From Clostridia bacterium (GTDB lineage Bacteria > Bacillota > Clostridia > Lachnospirales > Lachnospiraceae): a stretch of 64,000 nucleotides of DNA. Each line of letters begins with the position of its first letter. Within the stretch, counting starts at the first letter, position 1. The notes below the pieces were generated by a model that was not told the DNA's origin, did no database searches, and saw only the letters and a list, made by a program, of their open reading frames with translations. Position numbers and translations under genes: made by a program. Of this stretch, positions 17,670 through 25,989 are shown one piece after another. The stretch lies in contig CAJTFD010000007.1 of the NCBI GenBank assembly GCA_910575625.1, positions 124,001 through 188,000 on the forward strand, in the 5' to 3' direction.

Positions 17670-19181
17670 CTATTTGGCAGATATATCCCGCCGGGAAAAA
17701 TATCGATAAAACAACTGCTCCTCATGATCATACGCAAAATAATTATAAGCCTCCGCGGCCCCCACCGAGCCATCCCGCCTGGCCCAGTCATCCAGACTGC
17801 CCGGCATCGCTCCCGCAAAAGAGATCGGCGCTTTGACAACCTCAGCCATCTCCTGTGCAGGATACACCGCCCCGAGACTTATGAGCAGCGCCAGCACAGC
17901 CAGCCGCCCCGGCCTCTTGGCCGCCTCCCGGCTATAGGCAAACAGAGCCTTCAGCACGAACACCATCAGCAGAAAGACCGCCGGGATACTCACACTCATG
18001 GTAAAGTCATTGAAGATCCCCATGCGGAAAAACGGCAAGATGAGCAGAGAGATATTGACCAGGTAAAACAGCAGATCCTTTTTATACATTTCAAAGATCA
18101 CCACCGTATACACTAAAAACGCGGCGACAAAGCAGAAATACACCGTCGCATTGATCCCAAAATCCACATGGGCAAAACCCACCTCCGGCACTTTCTCCCC
18201 CGACAGATTCCCCAGGATGTACACCACCGGGATCAAAAAGGCCACCGCGACCGCCACATTCGATGGACTGAAGACTTCCTTTGCCAGAGCTTTTGGATCT
18301 TTTTCTGTAAAAGCCCTGCTAAGGACAACCCCGACCATCAACGCCGCGATCCCCACCAGCGGGAACGTGGCGTATAACACCAGCGGCGCGGCGATCAGAG
18401 CGTACACGCGGACATTTTTGTGCTCTTCCAAAAAAAGCAGCGTGGCCATCCACGGGACCACCGCCTGGGGGAACGCCCACCGAAGGCATGTGAACAAGGT
18501 CCGATACTGCAGCTGATACGAATTGCTGATCCACTCACGCGCCCCGGAGATATCCGCGCTCCCGATCCCCGTCGCTCCATACAGCGCCTTTCCCAAAAAC
18601 AGGCACGTCCCAAACAGAGCAAAGATCAGCGCGCTGACCACCCGCTTTTTCCCCGTATCCGCCCTGACCACACGGAACACCAGGAGCAGGACGCCAAGAA
18701 TGCCAACCACATTGCAGACCAAAAGAGCGACCTCCGCCGCCCGGAAACTGGAAAATACTTTGCCAAACAACGCCGGGACGAGATACTGGGCTACATAATA
18801 GGTGAGCATCGCATCACTGTCATCGTTGTGGTAACAGACGGGCCAGCGGGACATGACCAGATCGTTTAAGACAAAGTTGTGTTTCTCCCAGTCCCCCGCC
18901 TGTACAAAAAAAGCCCCCTGTCCCGCGACCAGGCACAAAAATATACAGAACACCCCTGCTGCCGCCAGCGTCCACCAGCCGATCACCAGGCTCTCCCTGC
19001 GGCTTTCCTCCCGCTCCCGCAGCGTCCCCCAATGCCGCCACAGGCAGAACCCCAGCAGGAGCAGCGCAGGTATGGCAAAGATGGCCCGCACCCACCCCAG
19101 AAAAAACACAGCGATACCCAGATATATGTATATATAACACGCAAATGTAAATCTGTTTGAATAGATATCCACGCCTGACAC
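17670..19181 (-). CDS. Polytopic membrane protein of unknown function
   Basis: 503 residues with about ten to twelve hydrophobic helices from residue 10 to 445, then a short soluble tail rich in aromatic and charged residues (YNYFAYDHEEQLFYRYFSRR). A conserved-looking external loop, AGDWEKHNFVLNDLVMSRWPVCY, with DDSDAMLTYYVAQYL follows the third helix; an acidic loop after early helices recalls GT-C glycosyltransferases, but I cannot confirm that fold. The start is a GTG at 19181 with a weak AGGAAAGG. It is separated from the FTR-like gene by a terminator, so it is probably its own unit. I do not recognise the family. Confidence 0.75.
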   Translation of the reverse strand: MSGVDIYSNRFTFACYIYIYLGIAVFFLGWVRAIFAIPALLLLGFCLWRHWGTLREREESRRESLVIGWWTLAAAGVFCIFLCLVAGQGAFFVQAGDWEKHNFVLNDLVMSRWPVCYHNDDSDAMLTYYVAQYLVPALFGKVFSSFRAAEVALLVCNVVGILGVLLLVFRVVRADTGKKRVVSALIFALFGTCLFLGKALYGATGIGSADISGAREWISNSYQLQYRTLFTCLRWAFPQAVVPWMATLLFLEEHKNVRVYALIAAPLVLYATFPLVGIAALMVGVVLSRAFTEKDPKALAKEVFSPSNVAVAVAFLIPVVYILGNLSGEKVPEVGFAHVDFGINATVYFCFVAAFLVYTVVIFEMYKKDLLFYLVNISLLILPFFRMGIFNDFTMSVSIPAVFLLMVFVLKALFAYSREAAKRPGRLAVLALLISLGAVYPAQEMAEVVKAPISFAGAMPGSLDDWARRDGSVGAAEAYNYFAYDHEEQLFYRYFSRRDISAK

Positions 19182-19213
19182 CCTTTCCTCTCAAAAAAAC
19201 TCAAGAAATCCGC

Positions 19214-19253
19214 AAAAGGATGCCCGCAGTATGGACAGACCGGGCATCCTTCC
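19214..19253 (-). terminator. Terminator after the murI-trx-FTR operon
   Basis: Stem AAGGATGCCCG (19251-19241 read on the minus strand) with CGGGCATCCTT (19226-19216), 11 bases, followed by TTGC. It sits four bases after the FTR-like stop codon. Confidence 0.7.
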
Positions 19254-19256
19254 TCT

Positions 19257-19469
19257 TCAGCCTTTATTCTTATAATACAGCATACAGTGGCAATATCCCT
19301 CGAAATCCGGATCTTGGATCTGCTCCCTGAATTCCTGGCACATACATTTGTTTTCCTCCGTGCGCTCCAGGCGGCAGGGGCAGTATCCCCCGGTCTTTTC
19401 CAGTCCCTCGCGGATGGACTTTACCACATCCGCATCCGGGTTCAGGGTTATCTTCTTCGTCTTTTCCAT
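19257..19469 (-). CDS. Ferredoxin-thioredoxin reductase catalytic-subunit-like protein
   Basis: 70-residue protein with the cysteine signature of the FTR catalytic beta subunit: GGYCPCRL, NKCMCQEF and EGYCHCMLY, that is CPC, CMC and CHC. In plants and cyanobacteria these hold a 4Fe-4S cluster beside a redox disulfide that reduces thioredoxin with ferredoxin electrons. The start at 19469 lies five bases after the thioredoxin stop, with GGGGTG just upstream, so it is coupled to that gene. It is shorter than chloroplast FTR (about 115) but matches archaeal and clostridial small forms. No variable (alpha) subunit is visible. Confidence 0.82.
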   Translation of the reverse strand: MEKTKKITLNPDADVVKSIREGLEKTGGYCPCRLERTEENKCMCQEFREQIQDPDFEGYCHCMLYYKNKG

Positions 19470-19473
19470 CGCA

Positions 19474-19785
19474 TCACACCCCGTCGACAAATTGTTCCAA
19501 CGCCTCTTTTGGCAGAAAACCGCTGGTACGTTTCACTTCCACACCATTTTTGAACAGCAGCAGCGTGGGCACCGCAGAGACAGAAAACCTCCGGGTCAGC
19601 TCCGGTTCCTCATCCACATTGACCTTGCCCACCAGGATATCATCCCGGCTGCTCTCCAGTTCCTCCAGGATCGGGGCCAGCATCTTACAAGGCCCGCACC
19701 ATGTGGCGTAAAGATCCAGCAGCACCGGTTTTTCCGCTTTCTCCACCTGACTTACAAAATTTCCTGTTGTGATATGCATACCCAT
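19474..19785 (-). CDS. trxA: Thioredoxin
   Basis: 103-residue thioredoxin with the active site ATWCGPCKMLAP near residue 30 and the cis-proline loop SAVPTLLLFKNG. GGAGG lies nine bases before the ATG; a second ATG two codons later is possible. It is followed at once by the FTR-like gene, and this pairing suggests a ferredoxin-driven thioredoxin system. A second thioredoxin is at 53808-54113. Confidence 0.95.
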   Translation of the reverse strand: MGMHITTGNFVSQVEKAEKPVLLDLYATWCGPCKMLAPILEELESSRDDILVGKVNVDEEPELTRRFSVSAVPTLLLFKNGVEVKRTSGFLPKEALEQFVDGV

Positions 19786-19846
19786 ACGAGTGTGCCTCCT
19801 TTCCTATCTTATGCTCCGTGTATCCGGGACGTGCCGCCCACATCCT

Positions 19847-20302
19847 TTAACTCAAAAGGGAGAACTCCGGCGCAGACCGGGGCCGCACATTCAGCGCGAT
19901 GTAGCAGTCGGCCACCGTCTCCTCGTTCAATTCCAGGGAATAATCCACCTGGATGTCGATGTTCTCCTCGGACTCCTCGCACTTGATCCGCGTCGCGGAG
20001 ATCCCCATCTGTATCGCGCCAAAGGGCGTCTGGTAAAAAGTTATATTCTTTTTCTGTGGAGTGAAGACCATATGCACGTTGGCTGTCCCTTTTTTGCGGA
20101 CCTCCATGGAATTGTCATCCACTTTGATCAGGTTCACCGTTGACTCGGAAAACCCTTCAAACGCCTCGTCAAAGCGGATAAAATGTTTGCCGTTCTTGAA
20201 ATGGTATTCCCCCACCGTCACCATCTCGATGGGGTGCTGGGCTCCCTGGCACTCCCCCATCACCTGCAGGCCGGTGACGCTTACAAATACATCTTTCGTC
20301 AT
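19847..20302 (-). CDS. DUF1934 family protein (YwiB-like)
   Basis: 151-residue protein of the DUF1934 (YwiB) family, a predicted calycin-like beta-barrel of unknown function. The pattern VSVTGLQ...YHFKNGKHFIRFDE...STVNLIKVDD...RIKCEESEENIDIQVDYSLELN is typical, with alternating beta strands and FGAIQMGISA. GAGGG lies upstream of the ATG. It is in the murI-trx operon, 46 bases after murI. Confidence 0.8.
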   Translation of the reverse strand: MTKDVFVSVTGLQVMGECQGAQHPIEMVTVGEYHFKNGKHFIRFDEAFEGFSESTVNLIKVDDNSMEVRKKGTANVHMVFTPQKKNITFYQTPFGAIQMGISATRIKCEESEENIDIQVDYSLELNEETVADCYIALNVRPRSAPEFSLLS

Positions 20303-20347
20303 ATGTACATCCCTCTTTGAATTTTTTTGATATTTTTTTAATATTAT

Positions 20348-21172
20348 TTAATATTCTTCAATATCGATCTTCTGTGTCATCTCCACATCATAGGGAAGGA
20401 TACTGTTCGCAAACTGCTTAAAATTCTCCGCCAGATCGCTGACGAAGAACCGATACGGGAATTCCTTCTCATCCGTCCCCGGATTTGCAAGGCCGTTTGT
20501 ATACAGCATCGCTTTTAACTCCTGGGCCGCCTCATAGGCCGGATTGACCAGCGTGACCCCCTCTCCCATGACCTCCCCGATCATCGACCGCAGGAGCGGG
20601 TAGTGCGTACAGCCCAAGACCAGTGCGTCCACCCCCTGGCTCTTCATCTCGTCCAGATACCGCTCCGCCACCTGCCGTGTGATCGGGTCGTGGATCCACC
20701 GCTCCTCCACCAAAGGCACAAAGAGCGGACAGGCTCTCTCGATCACCGTGATCTGCGGATCGATCTTCCGGATAAAATCCCGGTAGATGTGGCTGCCCAC
20801 CGTCCCTTCCGTCCCGATCACCCCGATCCGACCGTTGTGGGTCGCACGCGCCGCCACCCGGGCCCCGGGCTTTACCACCCCGATCACGGGAAGAGCCACC
20901 TCCTGGGAGATCGTATCCAGCGCAAAGGCACTGGCCGTGTTGCATGCGATCACAATGGCTTTCACATCCTGTGTCTGTAAAAAACGGATGATCTGGCGGG
21001 AGAACATCAAGATCGTCTCTTTCGACTTGCTGCCGTAGGGAAGCCGGGCCGTATCGCCAAAATAGACGATGTGCTCCGCCGGAAGATTGCGCATGATCTC
21101 CCGGGCCACCGTCAGCCCTCCCACACCAGAGTCGAAGACCCCGATGGGTGACTCCGCCGATACCTTATCCAT
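20348..21172 (-). CDS. murI: Glutamate racemase
   Basis: 274-residue MurI, which converts L- to D-glutamate for peptidoglycan. The first catalytic cysteine is in VIACNTASAFALD near residue 77 and the second in VLGCTHYPLLRSMI near residue 188; IGVFDSGVGGLTVA and YFGDTARLPYGSKS are at the N-terminus. RBS AAGGGGGAG precedes the ATG. It is first in an operon with DUF1934, trxA and the FTR-like gene. Confidence 0.95.
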   Translation of the reverse strand: MDKVSAESPIGVFDSGVGGLTVAREIMRNLPAEHIVYFGDTARLPYGSKSKETILMFSRQIIRFLQTQDVKAIVIACNTASAFALDTISQEVALPVIGVVKPGARVAARATHNGRIGVIGTEGTVGSHIYRDFIRKIDPQITVIERACPLFVPLVEERWIHDPITRQVAERYLDEMKSQGVDALVLGCTHYPLLRSMIGEVMGEGVTLVNPAYEAAQELKAMLYTNGLANPGTDEKEFPYRFFVSDLAENFKQFANSILPYDVEMTQKIDIEEY

Positions 21173-21208
21173 GCCGTCTCTCCCCCTTTCCTTGCCCTGT
21201 CTTTATCT

Positions 21209-21237
21209 ATTCTATCATCCTTTTATTTTATACGCAA
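21209..21237 (-). promoter_or_regulatory. Putative promoter of the murI operon
   Basis: Minus-strand TTGCGT (21237-21232), 17-base spacer, TAGAAT (21214-21209), about 37 bases upstream of the murI start. Confidence 0.6.
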
Positions 21238-21321
21238 CTTTTCTGATCCAAAAATCATAAATATGTGCTATCATACACGCTCCAGCATACAAACACAGGG
21301 GAGGGCGATTCCCTCCCTCCA

Positions 21322-21522
21322 TCATTTTACAGGCAGCCACCGAAAACTGATCTTCACAGGCAGATCTTCCCCCGCATCTTCCGAAAAACAATACTCCGGA
21401 TACAGACTCCCCCACCAGGCATACACCGGCTCCCGCACGCAAGACGGCTCATACACAGCCAAAACGACAAACACCCACACAAGAGCCAACGCTATATATT
21501 TTCTCAATGCTCTACAGGCCAT
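21322..21522 (-). CDS. Small putative membrane or secreted protein following gerAC
   Basis: 66 residues with one N-terminal hydrophobic helix (YIALALVWVFVVLAVY) and a short polar tail. It begins 30 bases after the short gerAC stop on the same strand, with a GAGAAAGG just before the ATG. I do not recognise it. It could be an extra small germination-operon protein or chance; position and plausible membrane segment are the only support. Confidence 0.4.
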   Translation of the reverse strand: MACRALRKYIALALVWVFVVLAVYEPSCVREPVYAWWGSLYPEYCFSEDAGEDLPVKISFRWLPVK

Positions 21523-21552
21523 CCTTTCTCTTTTAAGATATATCTCTTTCTA

Positions 21553-22185
21553 TTACAAGTATGGCCCATCTTCCCTCAGTTTAATCAACGGGAGTGCAGG
21601 GAGTCCCTCCTGCCCGTACCAACTGTTATACACCTGCCGCAGCGTGATCCCCGACCTCTTCTGGTTGTAAGGGCGATTTTCGTAAATGCCCACCAGATAC
21701 TCCCCGATGGTCTGGTTGTCATCCCCCTGGTAGGCCATCACTTCCTCCACATCGCTGGCCCGGAACACATACAGATCCTCCCCCACCAATGGATCCTCTT
21801 TCAGATAATTCAAGAGCGCCGCGCACTGTTTTTGACGGATCATATCATCCCCCAAGATCAAGACCTCCAGATGGCTCACATCCAGATATTTTTCCTGACT
21901 CCTGTCATACTCCTTCTCGATCTCTCGGAAATCCCGCCCCGACAGAGACACATTCCCCGGATCTTCCCCTTCTTCCGGCTTCTCCTGTCCAGTGGCCCCC
22001 GGCAGATCCGCCATCCCGTAGGAGACCCGGTACTGGCTGTCCACATAATCCACCGACATGACCAGCGGATACAGCCGTTTCTCCGGCTCCACACCGCTGC
22101 ACCCGCACAGAAGGAGCGCGGCGCCGCCAAACAAAAATACGGCCTGCGCACCTTTTTTTGTCATCTTTTTTATCATCCTTTTCAT
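21553..22185 (-). CDS. gerAC: Ger(x)C-family spore germination lipoprotein, short form
   Basis: 210-residue lipoprotein whose signal ends in a lipobox-like LLCGC, followed by the N-terminal domain of the Ger(x)C family (VEPEKRLYPLVMSVDY, SHLEVLILGDDMI, LLNYLKEDP). Usual GerAC proteins have about 370-400 residues, so the C-terminal domain is missing; the frame ends with a plain TAA and no continuation was seen in other frames. It overlaps gerAB by ATGA. Probably the C subunit of the germinant receptor in reduced form. Confidence 0.78.
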   Translation of the reverse strand: MKRMIKKMTKKGAQAVFLFGGAALLLCGCSGVEPEKRLYPLVMSVDYVDSQYRVSYGMADLPGATGQEKPEEGEDPGNVSLSGRDFREIEKEYDRSQEKYLDVSHLEVLILGDDMIRQKQCAALLNYLKEDPLVGEDLYVFRASDVEEVMAYQGDDNQTIGEYLVGIYENRPYNQKRSGITLRQVYNSWYGQEGLPALPLIKLREDGPYL

Positions 22186-23240
22186 TTCTGCGGCACACCT
22201 CCCCTGTTTTTACACTTATGCCAGACAGCCACATACAGCGTGAGTATCGCCATGAGCGGCGCGATCAGATAACCCAGCAGCCATCCAAACCACTCTTCGA
22301 TCCGATACCGCTCAAAAGGATATTCCGCCAGGATATAGAGCGCTAAAAGGAGCACGTACCGCAGCGGCTGCATCTTGGCTTTTTCCAGGATATGGCTCCC
22401 ATAGAAGAAGATACTCCCCAGGGAAAAGAATAGCCCATAGATCAAGAGCGCGATCCACAGCACATCAAACCTGGCCAGCACGTCCCCCGGCAGATCCGTC
22501 CCCGCCACCAGCGGGAGTATGGGAAATTCCTCCCGGATCAGCCGCTCCCACCCAAAGACAGCCTGGGCCAGCACAAGCGCAGCGCCCAGCATCCCGCCTA
22601 AGATCAGCACGCCAGAAAAAGCAGGCTTCCAGGAACTGTGAGGCTTTGATACTTTCGATAACAGAAAAGGCAAAAATCCCAAAAACGAAAATGCGCAGAA
22701 AATAGTATAAGCGCTGTCCAGGCCATGCCACCATTGAAAATCCCCCTGCACCGGACTGTTGATATAGGCGCTGTCCCCCTGAAAACAGGCCAGGACATAC
22801 AAGAGCACAAAAGCGCCCATCACGAAACCACAGGAGACTTCCCCCATCCGCCCCCGTTTCTCAAGGCCCATATGGCTCCCCGTGGCGCAGACTGCCAGTA
22901 TGAACAGCCCCACCAGCCACTGGGGGACCCCCGTGATCAGGTAGGTGCACACCAGCCGCGCAGTCGTCGCCAGAAGATAGGCCCCCGCAAGGACCAGCGG
23001 GATCAGATACAAAAAAGAGACAGCTCTGGGCAGATCTTCATACGCCGGCGAGATCCGGATCAACAGGATGATCACAAAATAATAAACGACAAAATTTATC
23101 AAGATCCCCAGCAGACCATTTGCCCCCAGGATATGATGGGTACCCGGCAGACACAACAGGATGGGCACCAGCAGGCTCAAGATCATCTGCCTCCCCATCT
23201 GCCGGTGGGAGATCCTCTGGTTATCCGCAAACATATACAT
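22182..23240 (-). CDS. gerAB: GerAB-family spore germination permease-like protein
   Basis: 352-residue integral membrane protein of the endospore germination permease family, an APC-type fold with about ten helices. It starts with ISHRQMGRQMILSLL, the typical GerAB N-terminus, and has the GANGLLGILINFVVYYF region. In Bacillus, GerAB subunits bind the germinant. It lies four bases after gerAA and overlaps gerAC. Confidence 0.87.
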   Translation of the reverse strand: MYMFADNQRISHRQMGRQMILSLLVPILLCLPGTHHILGANGLLGILINFVVYYFVIILLIRISPAYEDLPRAVSFLYLIPLVLAGAYLLATTARLVCTYLITGVPQWLVGLFILAVCATGSHMGLEKRGRMGEVSCGFVMGAFVLLYVLACFQGDSAYINSPVQGDFQWWHGLDSAYTIFCAFSFLGFLPFLLSKVSKPHSSWKPAFSGVLILGGMLGAALVLAQAVFGWERLIREEFPILPLVAGTDLPGDVLARFDVLWIALLIYGLFFSLGSIFFYGSHILEKAKMQPLRYVLLLALYILAEYPFERYRIEEWFGWLLGYLIAPLMAILTLYVAVWHKCKNRGGVPQK

Positions 23241-23244
23241 ACCT

Positions 23245-24729
23245 CTACCTTCCTTTCAGGCGTATCTTCTGGCTCTCATTGGCAAACACAGGCCGTCGGT
23301 CCATGAACCGCAGGGGCCAGCGCAGGATGCCGTCGCCCTGTTTCCTCTCCAGTTCTTTTCCCACAAAGGGCATCAGATACGGGATATGGAAACTCTTGAG
23401 CCCGGCCAGGTGGCTCACCACACCATAGATCCCCAGCAAGATACCGAATATCCCCAAGAATCCTCCAGCAAATATGAACAGATATTTGAGCAGCCGGAAC
23501 GGCGCGGAAAACTCCTCACTGGGAATGGCCAAAGATCCAAGAGCCGTCAGAGCCACGATCATCACCACGATCGGGCTGACCAGATTGGCCTCCACAGCCG
23601 CCTGCCCGATGATCAGTCCGCCCACGATCCCGATCGCGTTTCCCAGCGCGCCGGGGATCCGCACCCCCGCCTCCTGGATCAGTTCAAACGAGAGTTCCAG
23701 AAAGACCAGTTCCACGATACTGGAAAAGGGCACTCCCTGCCGGGCCTCGGCAAATGACAAGAGCAGGTTCGTCGGCAGGACCTGCGTATGAAAACGGGTG
23801 ACCGCCAGATAGAGCCCCGGCAGCAGCGTGCCCACCAAGACAGCCAGATACCGCAGACAGCGCAGAAAAGAGACCAGCTCAAAATGCTGATAGCGGTCCT
23901 CACTCACCTGCATAAAATTGTGGAAAGTGGTGGGCAAGATCAAAGCGATCGGCGAGTTGTCACAGATGAGGACAATGCGCCCATTGAGCAGTTCCATCGC
24001 CGCCCGGTCGGGCCGCTCCGTGGTCTGGAATTGGGGAAAAGGCGAATACCAGACTTCCTCCGACAGCTGCTGGATGACCCCGCTGTCCATGACCCCGTCG
24101 ATCTCAAACGAATCCAGACGGCTCTTGATCTCCTCCAAAAGCTCCTCCGAAGCCAGATCCTCCACATACAAAAGATGCACCAGCGTATCTGAGCGCACCC
24201 CGCTGTAAGCTTCCACGATCTTCAGCCGCGTATCCTTCACCCGCTTGCGGATCAGGGCCGAGTTGATCTTCACCGAATCCGAAAAACCCTCTTTCGATCC
24301 CCGGAGCACCTTCTCCCGCTCCGCCTCCGTCACACCCATGTTGGGGTAGCCCTTGCTGGCGATCTTGATGGCCTGGTCATACCCGTCCATAAAGAAGAGC
24401 GCATTCCCGGCCAGCATGGCTTTGAACGCCGCCTCCATGGTGGGGATCTCCGTCACATCCGAGATCCCCAGCGCATTATGCTCCAGGAACTCTTTCATCT
24501 GTCCAGGCGGGATCTCCCAGAAATGGTTGATCAGCTTGCCGATCACAGAGTCCTCCAGCATCATGTTGCTGACGGCCACCTCGATGTAGACCACCAGACA
24601 ATCCACCTTCTTCCCCTCTCCCAGGCGCATGGGACGGATGATGATGTCGTCGCAGTTTTCCAGCTTCTGGCGGATATACTCCTCGTTTATGCGCAGGCTG
24701 GCAGATACAGGGGTTTCACTCGTGTCCAT
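23245..24729 (-). CDS. gerAA: GerAA-family spore germination receptor subunit
   Basis: 494-residue GerAA/GerXA protein: a soluble N-terminal half (residues about 1-270) with FFMDGYDQAIKIASKGYPNMGVTEAERE and ALIRKRVKDTRLK, then the membrane half with LLPGLYLAVTRFHTQVLPTNLL and IPGALGNAIGIVGGLIIGQAAVEA. The family forms oligomeric channels in the inner spore membrane. AGGAGG lies before the ATG. A sigma-G-like promoter lies about 50 bases upstream, so it is expected to be made in the forespore. Confidence 0.93.
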   Translation of the reverse strand: MDTSETPVSASLRINEEYIRQKLENCDDIIIRPMRLGEGKKVDCLVVYIEVAVSNMMLEDSVIGKLINHFWEIPPGQMKEFLEHNALGISDVTEIPTMEAAFKAMLAGNALFFMDGYDQAIKIASKGYPNMGVTEAEREKVLRGSKEGFSDSVKINSALIRKRVKDTRLKIVEAYSGVRSDTLVHLLYVEDLASEELLEEIKSRLDSFEIDGVMDSGVIQQLSEEVWYSPFPQFQTTERPDRAAMELLNGRIVLICDNSPIALILPTTFHNFMQVSEDRYQHFELVSFLRCLRYLAVLVGTLLPGLYLAVTRFHTQVLPTNLLLSFAEARQGVPFSSIVELVFLELSFELIQEAGVRIPGALGNAIGIVGGLIIGQAAVEANLVSPIVVMIVALTALGSLAIPSEEFSAPFRLLKYLFIFAGGFLGIFGILLGIYGVVSHLAGLKSFHIPYLMPFVGKELERKQGDGILRWPLRFMDRRPVFANESQKIRLKGR

Positions 24730-24777
24730 GTCCTACCTCCTAAGATCTGTTTTTTAAAATCATCATAAAATTATCTT

Positions 24778-24807
24778 TAGTATCCTCTCTTTGCGCCAAT
24801 CTTATGC
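24778..24807 (-). promoter_or_regulatory. Sigma-G-like sporulation promoter of the gerA operon
   Basis: Minus-strand GCATA (24807-24803), 18-base spacer, GATACTA (24784-24778). This agrees with the sigma-G consensus (GHATR, 18, CATWHTA in Bacillus subtilis) except for one base, and fits the forespore expression known for ger operons. Confidence 0.65.
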
Positions 24808-24826
24808 ATCTATTTCTTTTCAGCGC

Positions 24827-24855
24827 TTTACACATTTTGCATATTTTGCTATTAT
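24827..24855 (+). promoter_or_regulatory. Promoter of the 63-residue protein gene
   Basis: TTTACA (24827-24832), 17-base spacer, TATTAT (24850-24855), about 40 bases before the start codon. Confidence 0.6.
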
Positions 24856-24894
24856 GGGAACAACAGAAAATATTTATAGAAAGCAGGTGATCCT

Positions 24895-25086
24895 ATGCCA
24901 AACGCAGCGGAGATCATCAAAGAAGCCATCACAGAATTCCAGAGGATCCAGGCGCATATGAAAAATGCGCGTGAAGAAAATGCCACCAAAACATACGAAG
25001 GGCTCAAAAAAGATTATAGATCTTTAAAAGCATTATTAAATTCTCTGGGCGTCAATCTCACAGATATCGATGAGATCAACGAATGA
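24895..25086 (+). CDS. Small helical hypothetical protein
   Basis: 63 residues, highly charged and predicted almost wholly alpha-helical (AAEIIKEAITEFQRIQAHMKN, LKKDYRSLKALLNSLG), no cysteine or signal. It has its own promoter, a plausible ribosome binding site (CAGGTGATCCT) and a strong terminator, so it is a monocistronic gene. I do not recognise a function. Confidence 0.7.
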   Translation: MPNAAEIIKEAITEFQRIQAHMKNAREENATKTYEGLKKDYRSLKALLNSLGVNLTDIDEINE

Positions 25087-25094
25087 GCACAACA

Positions 25095-25142
25095 AAGGAA
25101 CAGCTCCCACGAAAGACACAGACGTGGGAGCTGTTCCTTCTT
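25095..25142 (+). terminator. Strong hairpin terminator after the 63-residue gene
   Basis: A perfect 17-base stem, AAGGAACAGCTCCCACG (25095-25111) with its complement at 25123-25139, loop of 11 bases, ending CCTTCTTCT. Confidence 0.75.
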
Positions 25143-25184
25143 CTATCAATCCGCGCGGCCGGCCGATCGTGACAATACTGTTAG

Positions 25185-25222
25185 ATTCCTGAAAGAATGT
25201 GGAAAGGATCTTGTTGTATAAT
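25185..25222 (+). promoter_or_regulatory. Putative promoter region of the FtsX-type exporter
   Basis: A good -10, TATAAT at 25217-25222, has no matching -35 at 17 bases. An inverted repeat ATTC-N6-GAAT (25185-25198) lies there instead, which would suit an activator-dependent promoter. No two-component pair is adjacent. Confidence 0.35.
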
Positions 25223-25269
25223 AAACCTATAACAATGATCCACAGCTAACATCTACATGGAGGAACAAT

Positions 25270-25989
25270 ATGAACATTTTACAGACAAAAGATCTAAAGA
25301 AATATTATGGAAAAGACGAGACCCTGGTAAAAGCCTTGGATGGCGTCAGTCTGAACGTGGAACAGGCGAGCTTCGTCTCCGTGGTCGGGACCTCGGGCAG
25401 CGGGAAATCCACCCTCCTGCACATGTTAGGCGGCCTGGACCGGCCCACAGCAGGCACGGTCATCGTGGACGGCCAGGACATTTCCCGCCTAAAAGACGAG
25501 GAACTGACGATTTTCCGCAGACGTAAGATCGGGTTTGTTTTCCAGAGCTACAATCTGATCCCGGTCTTAAATGTATATGAGAACATCGTCCTGCCCGTGG
25601 AACTGGACGGAAACCAGCCCGACCAGACCTATGTAGAGGAGATCATCCAGGTGCTGGGCCTGGGAGAGAAAAAATACAGCCTCCCCTCTCAGCTATCCGG
25701 CGGACAGCAGCAGCGTGTCGCCATCGCCCGGGCACTGGCCGCAAAACCGGCGATCCTGCTGGCCGACGAACCCACCGGCAACCTGGACTCCACCACCAGT
25801 CAGGATGTCCTGAGTCTTCTAAAAGTGACCAGCGACCATTTCAAACAGACCGTGGTCATGATCACCCACAACGAGGAGATCGCACAGCTGGCGGACCGTG
25901 TCATACGGATCGAGGACGGCAAGATCAGGAGCGACGGCCCGATCTGGTCCGAAAAAGAAACGAAAAAGGACGGTGGCCGCCATGCGTAA
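25270..25989 (+). CDS. ABC transporter ATP-binding protein (LolD/MacB/BceA type)
   Basis: 239-residue ATPase with Walker [10 protein letters not shown] near residue 37, Q-loop [24 protein letters not shown], signature [16 protein letters not shown], Walker [14 protein letters not shown] and H-loop MITHNEEIA. The PTGNLD ending of Walker B is typical of the lipoprotein/antimicrobial peptide exporter class paired with FtsX-type permeases. GGAGG lies just before the ATG. Its last eight bases overlap the permease gene. Confidence 0.93.
   Translation: MNILQTKDLKKYYGKDETLVKALDGVSLNVEQASFVSVVGTSGSGKSTLLHMLGGLDRPTAGTVIVDGQDISRLKDEELTIFRRRKIGFVFQSYNLIPVLNVYENIVLPVELDGNQPDQTYVEEIIQVLGLGEKKYSLPSQLSGGQQQRVAIARALAAKPAILLADEPTGNLDSTTSQDVLSLLKVTSDHFKQTVVMITHNEEIAQLADRVIRIEDGKIRSDGPIWSEKETKKDGGRHA

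Noticed and set aside
25150-25175. GC-rich palindromic bases (CGCGCGGCCGGCCG)
   Set aside because: Short self-complementary GC run with no other sign of a site or element.
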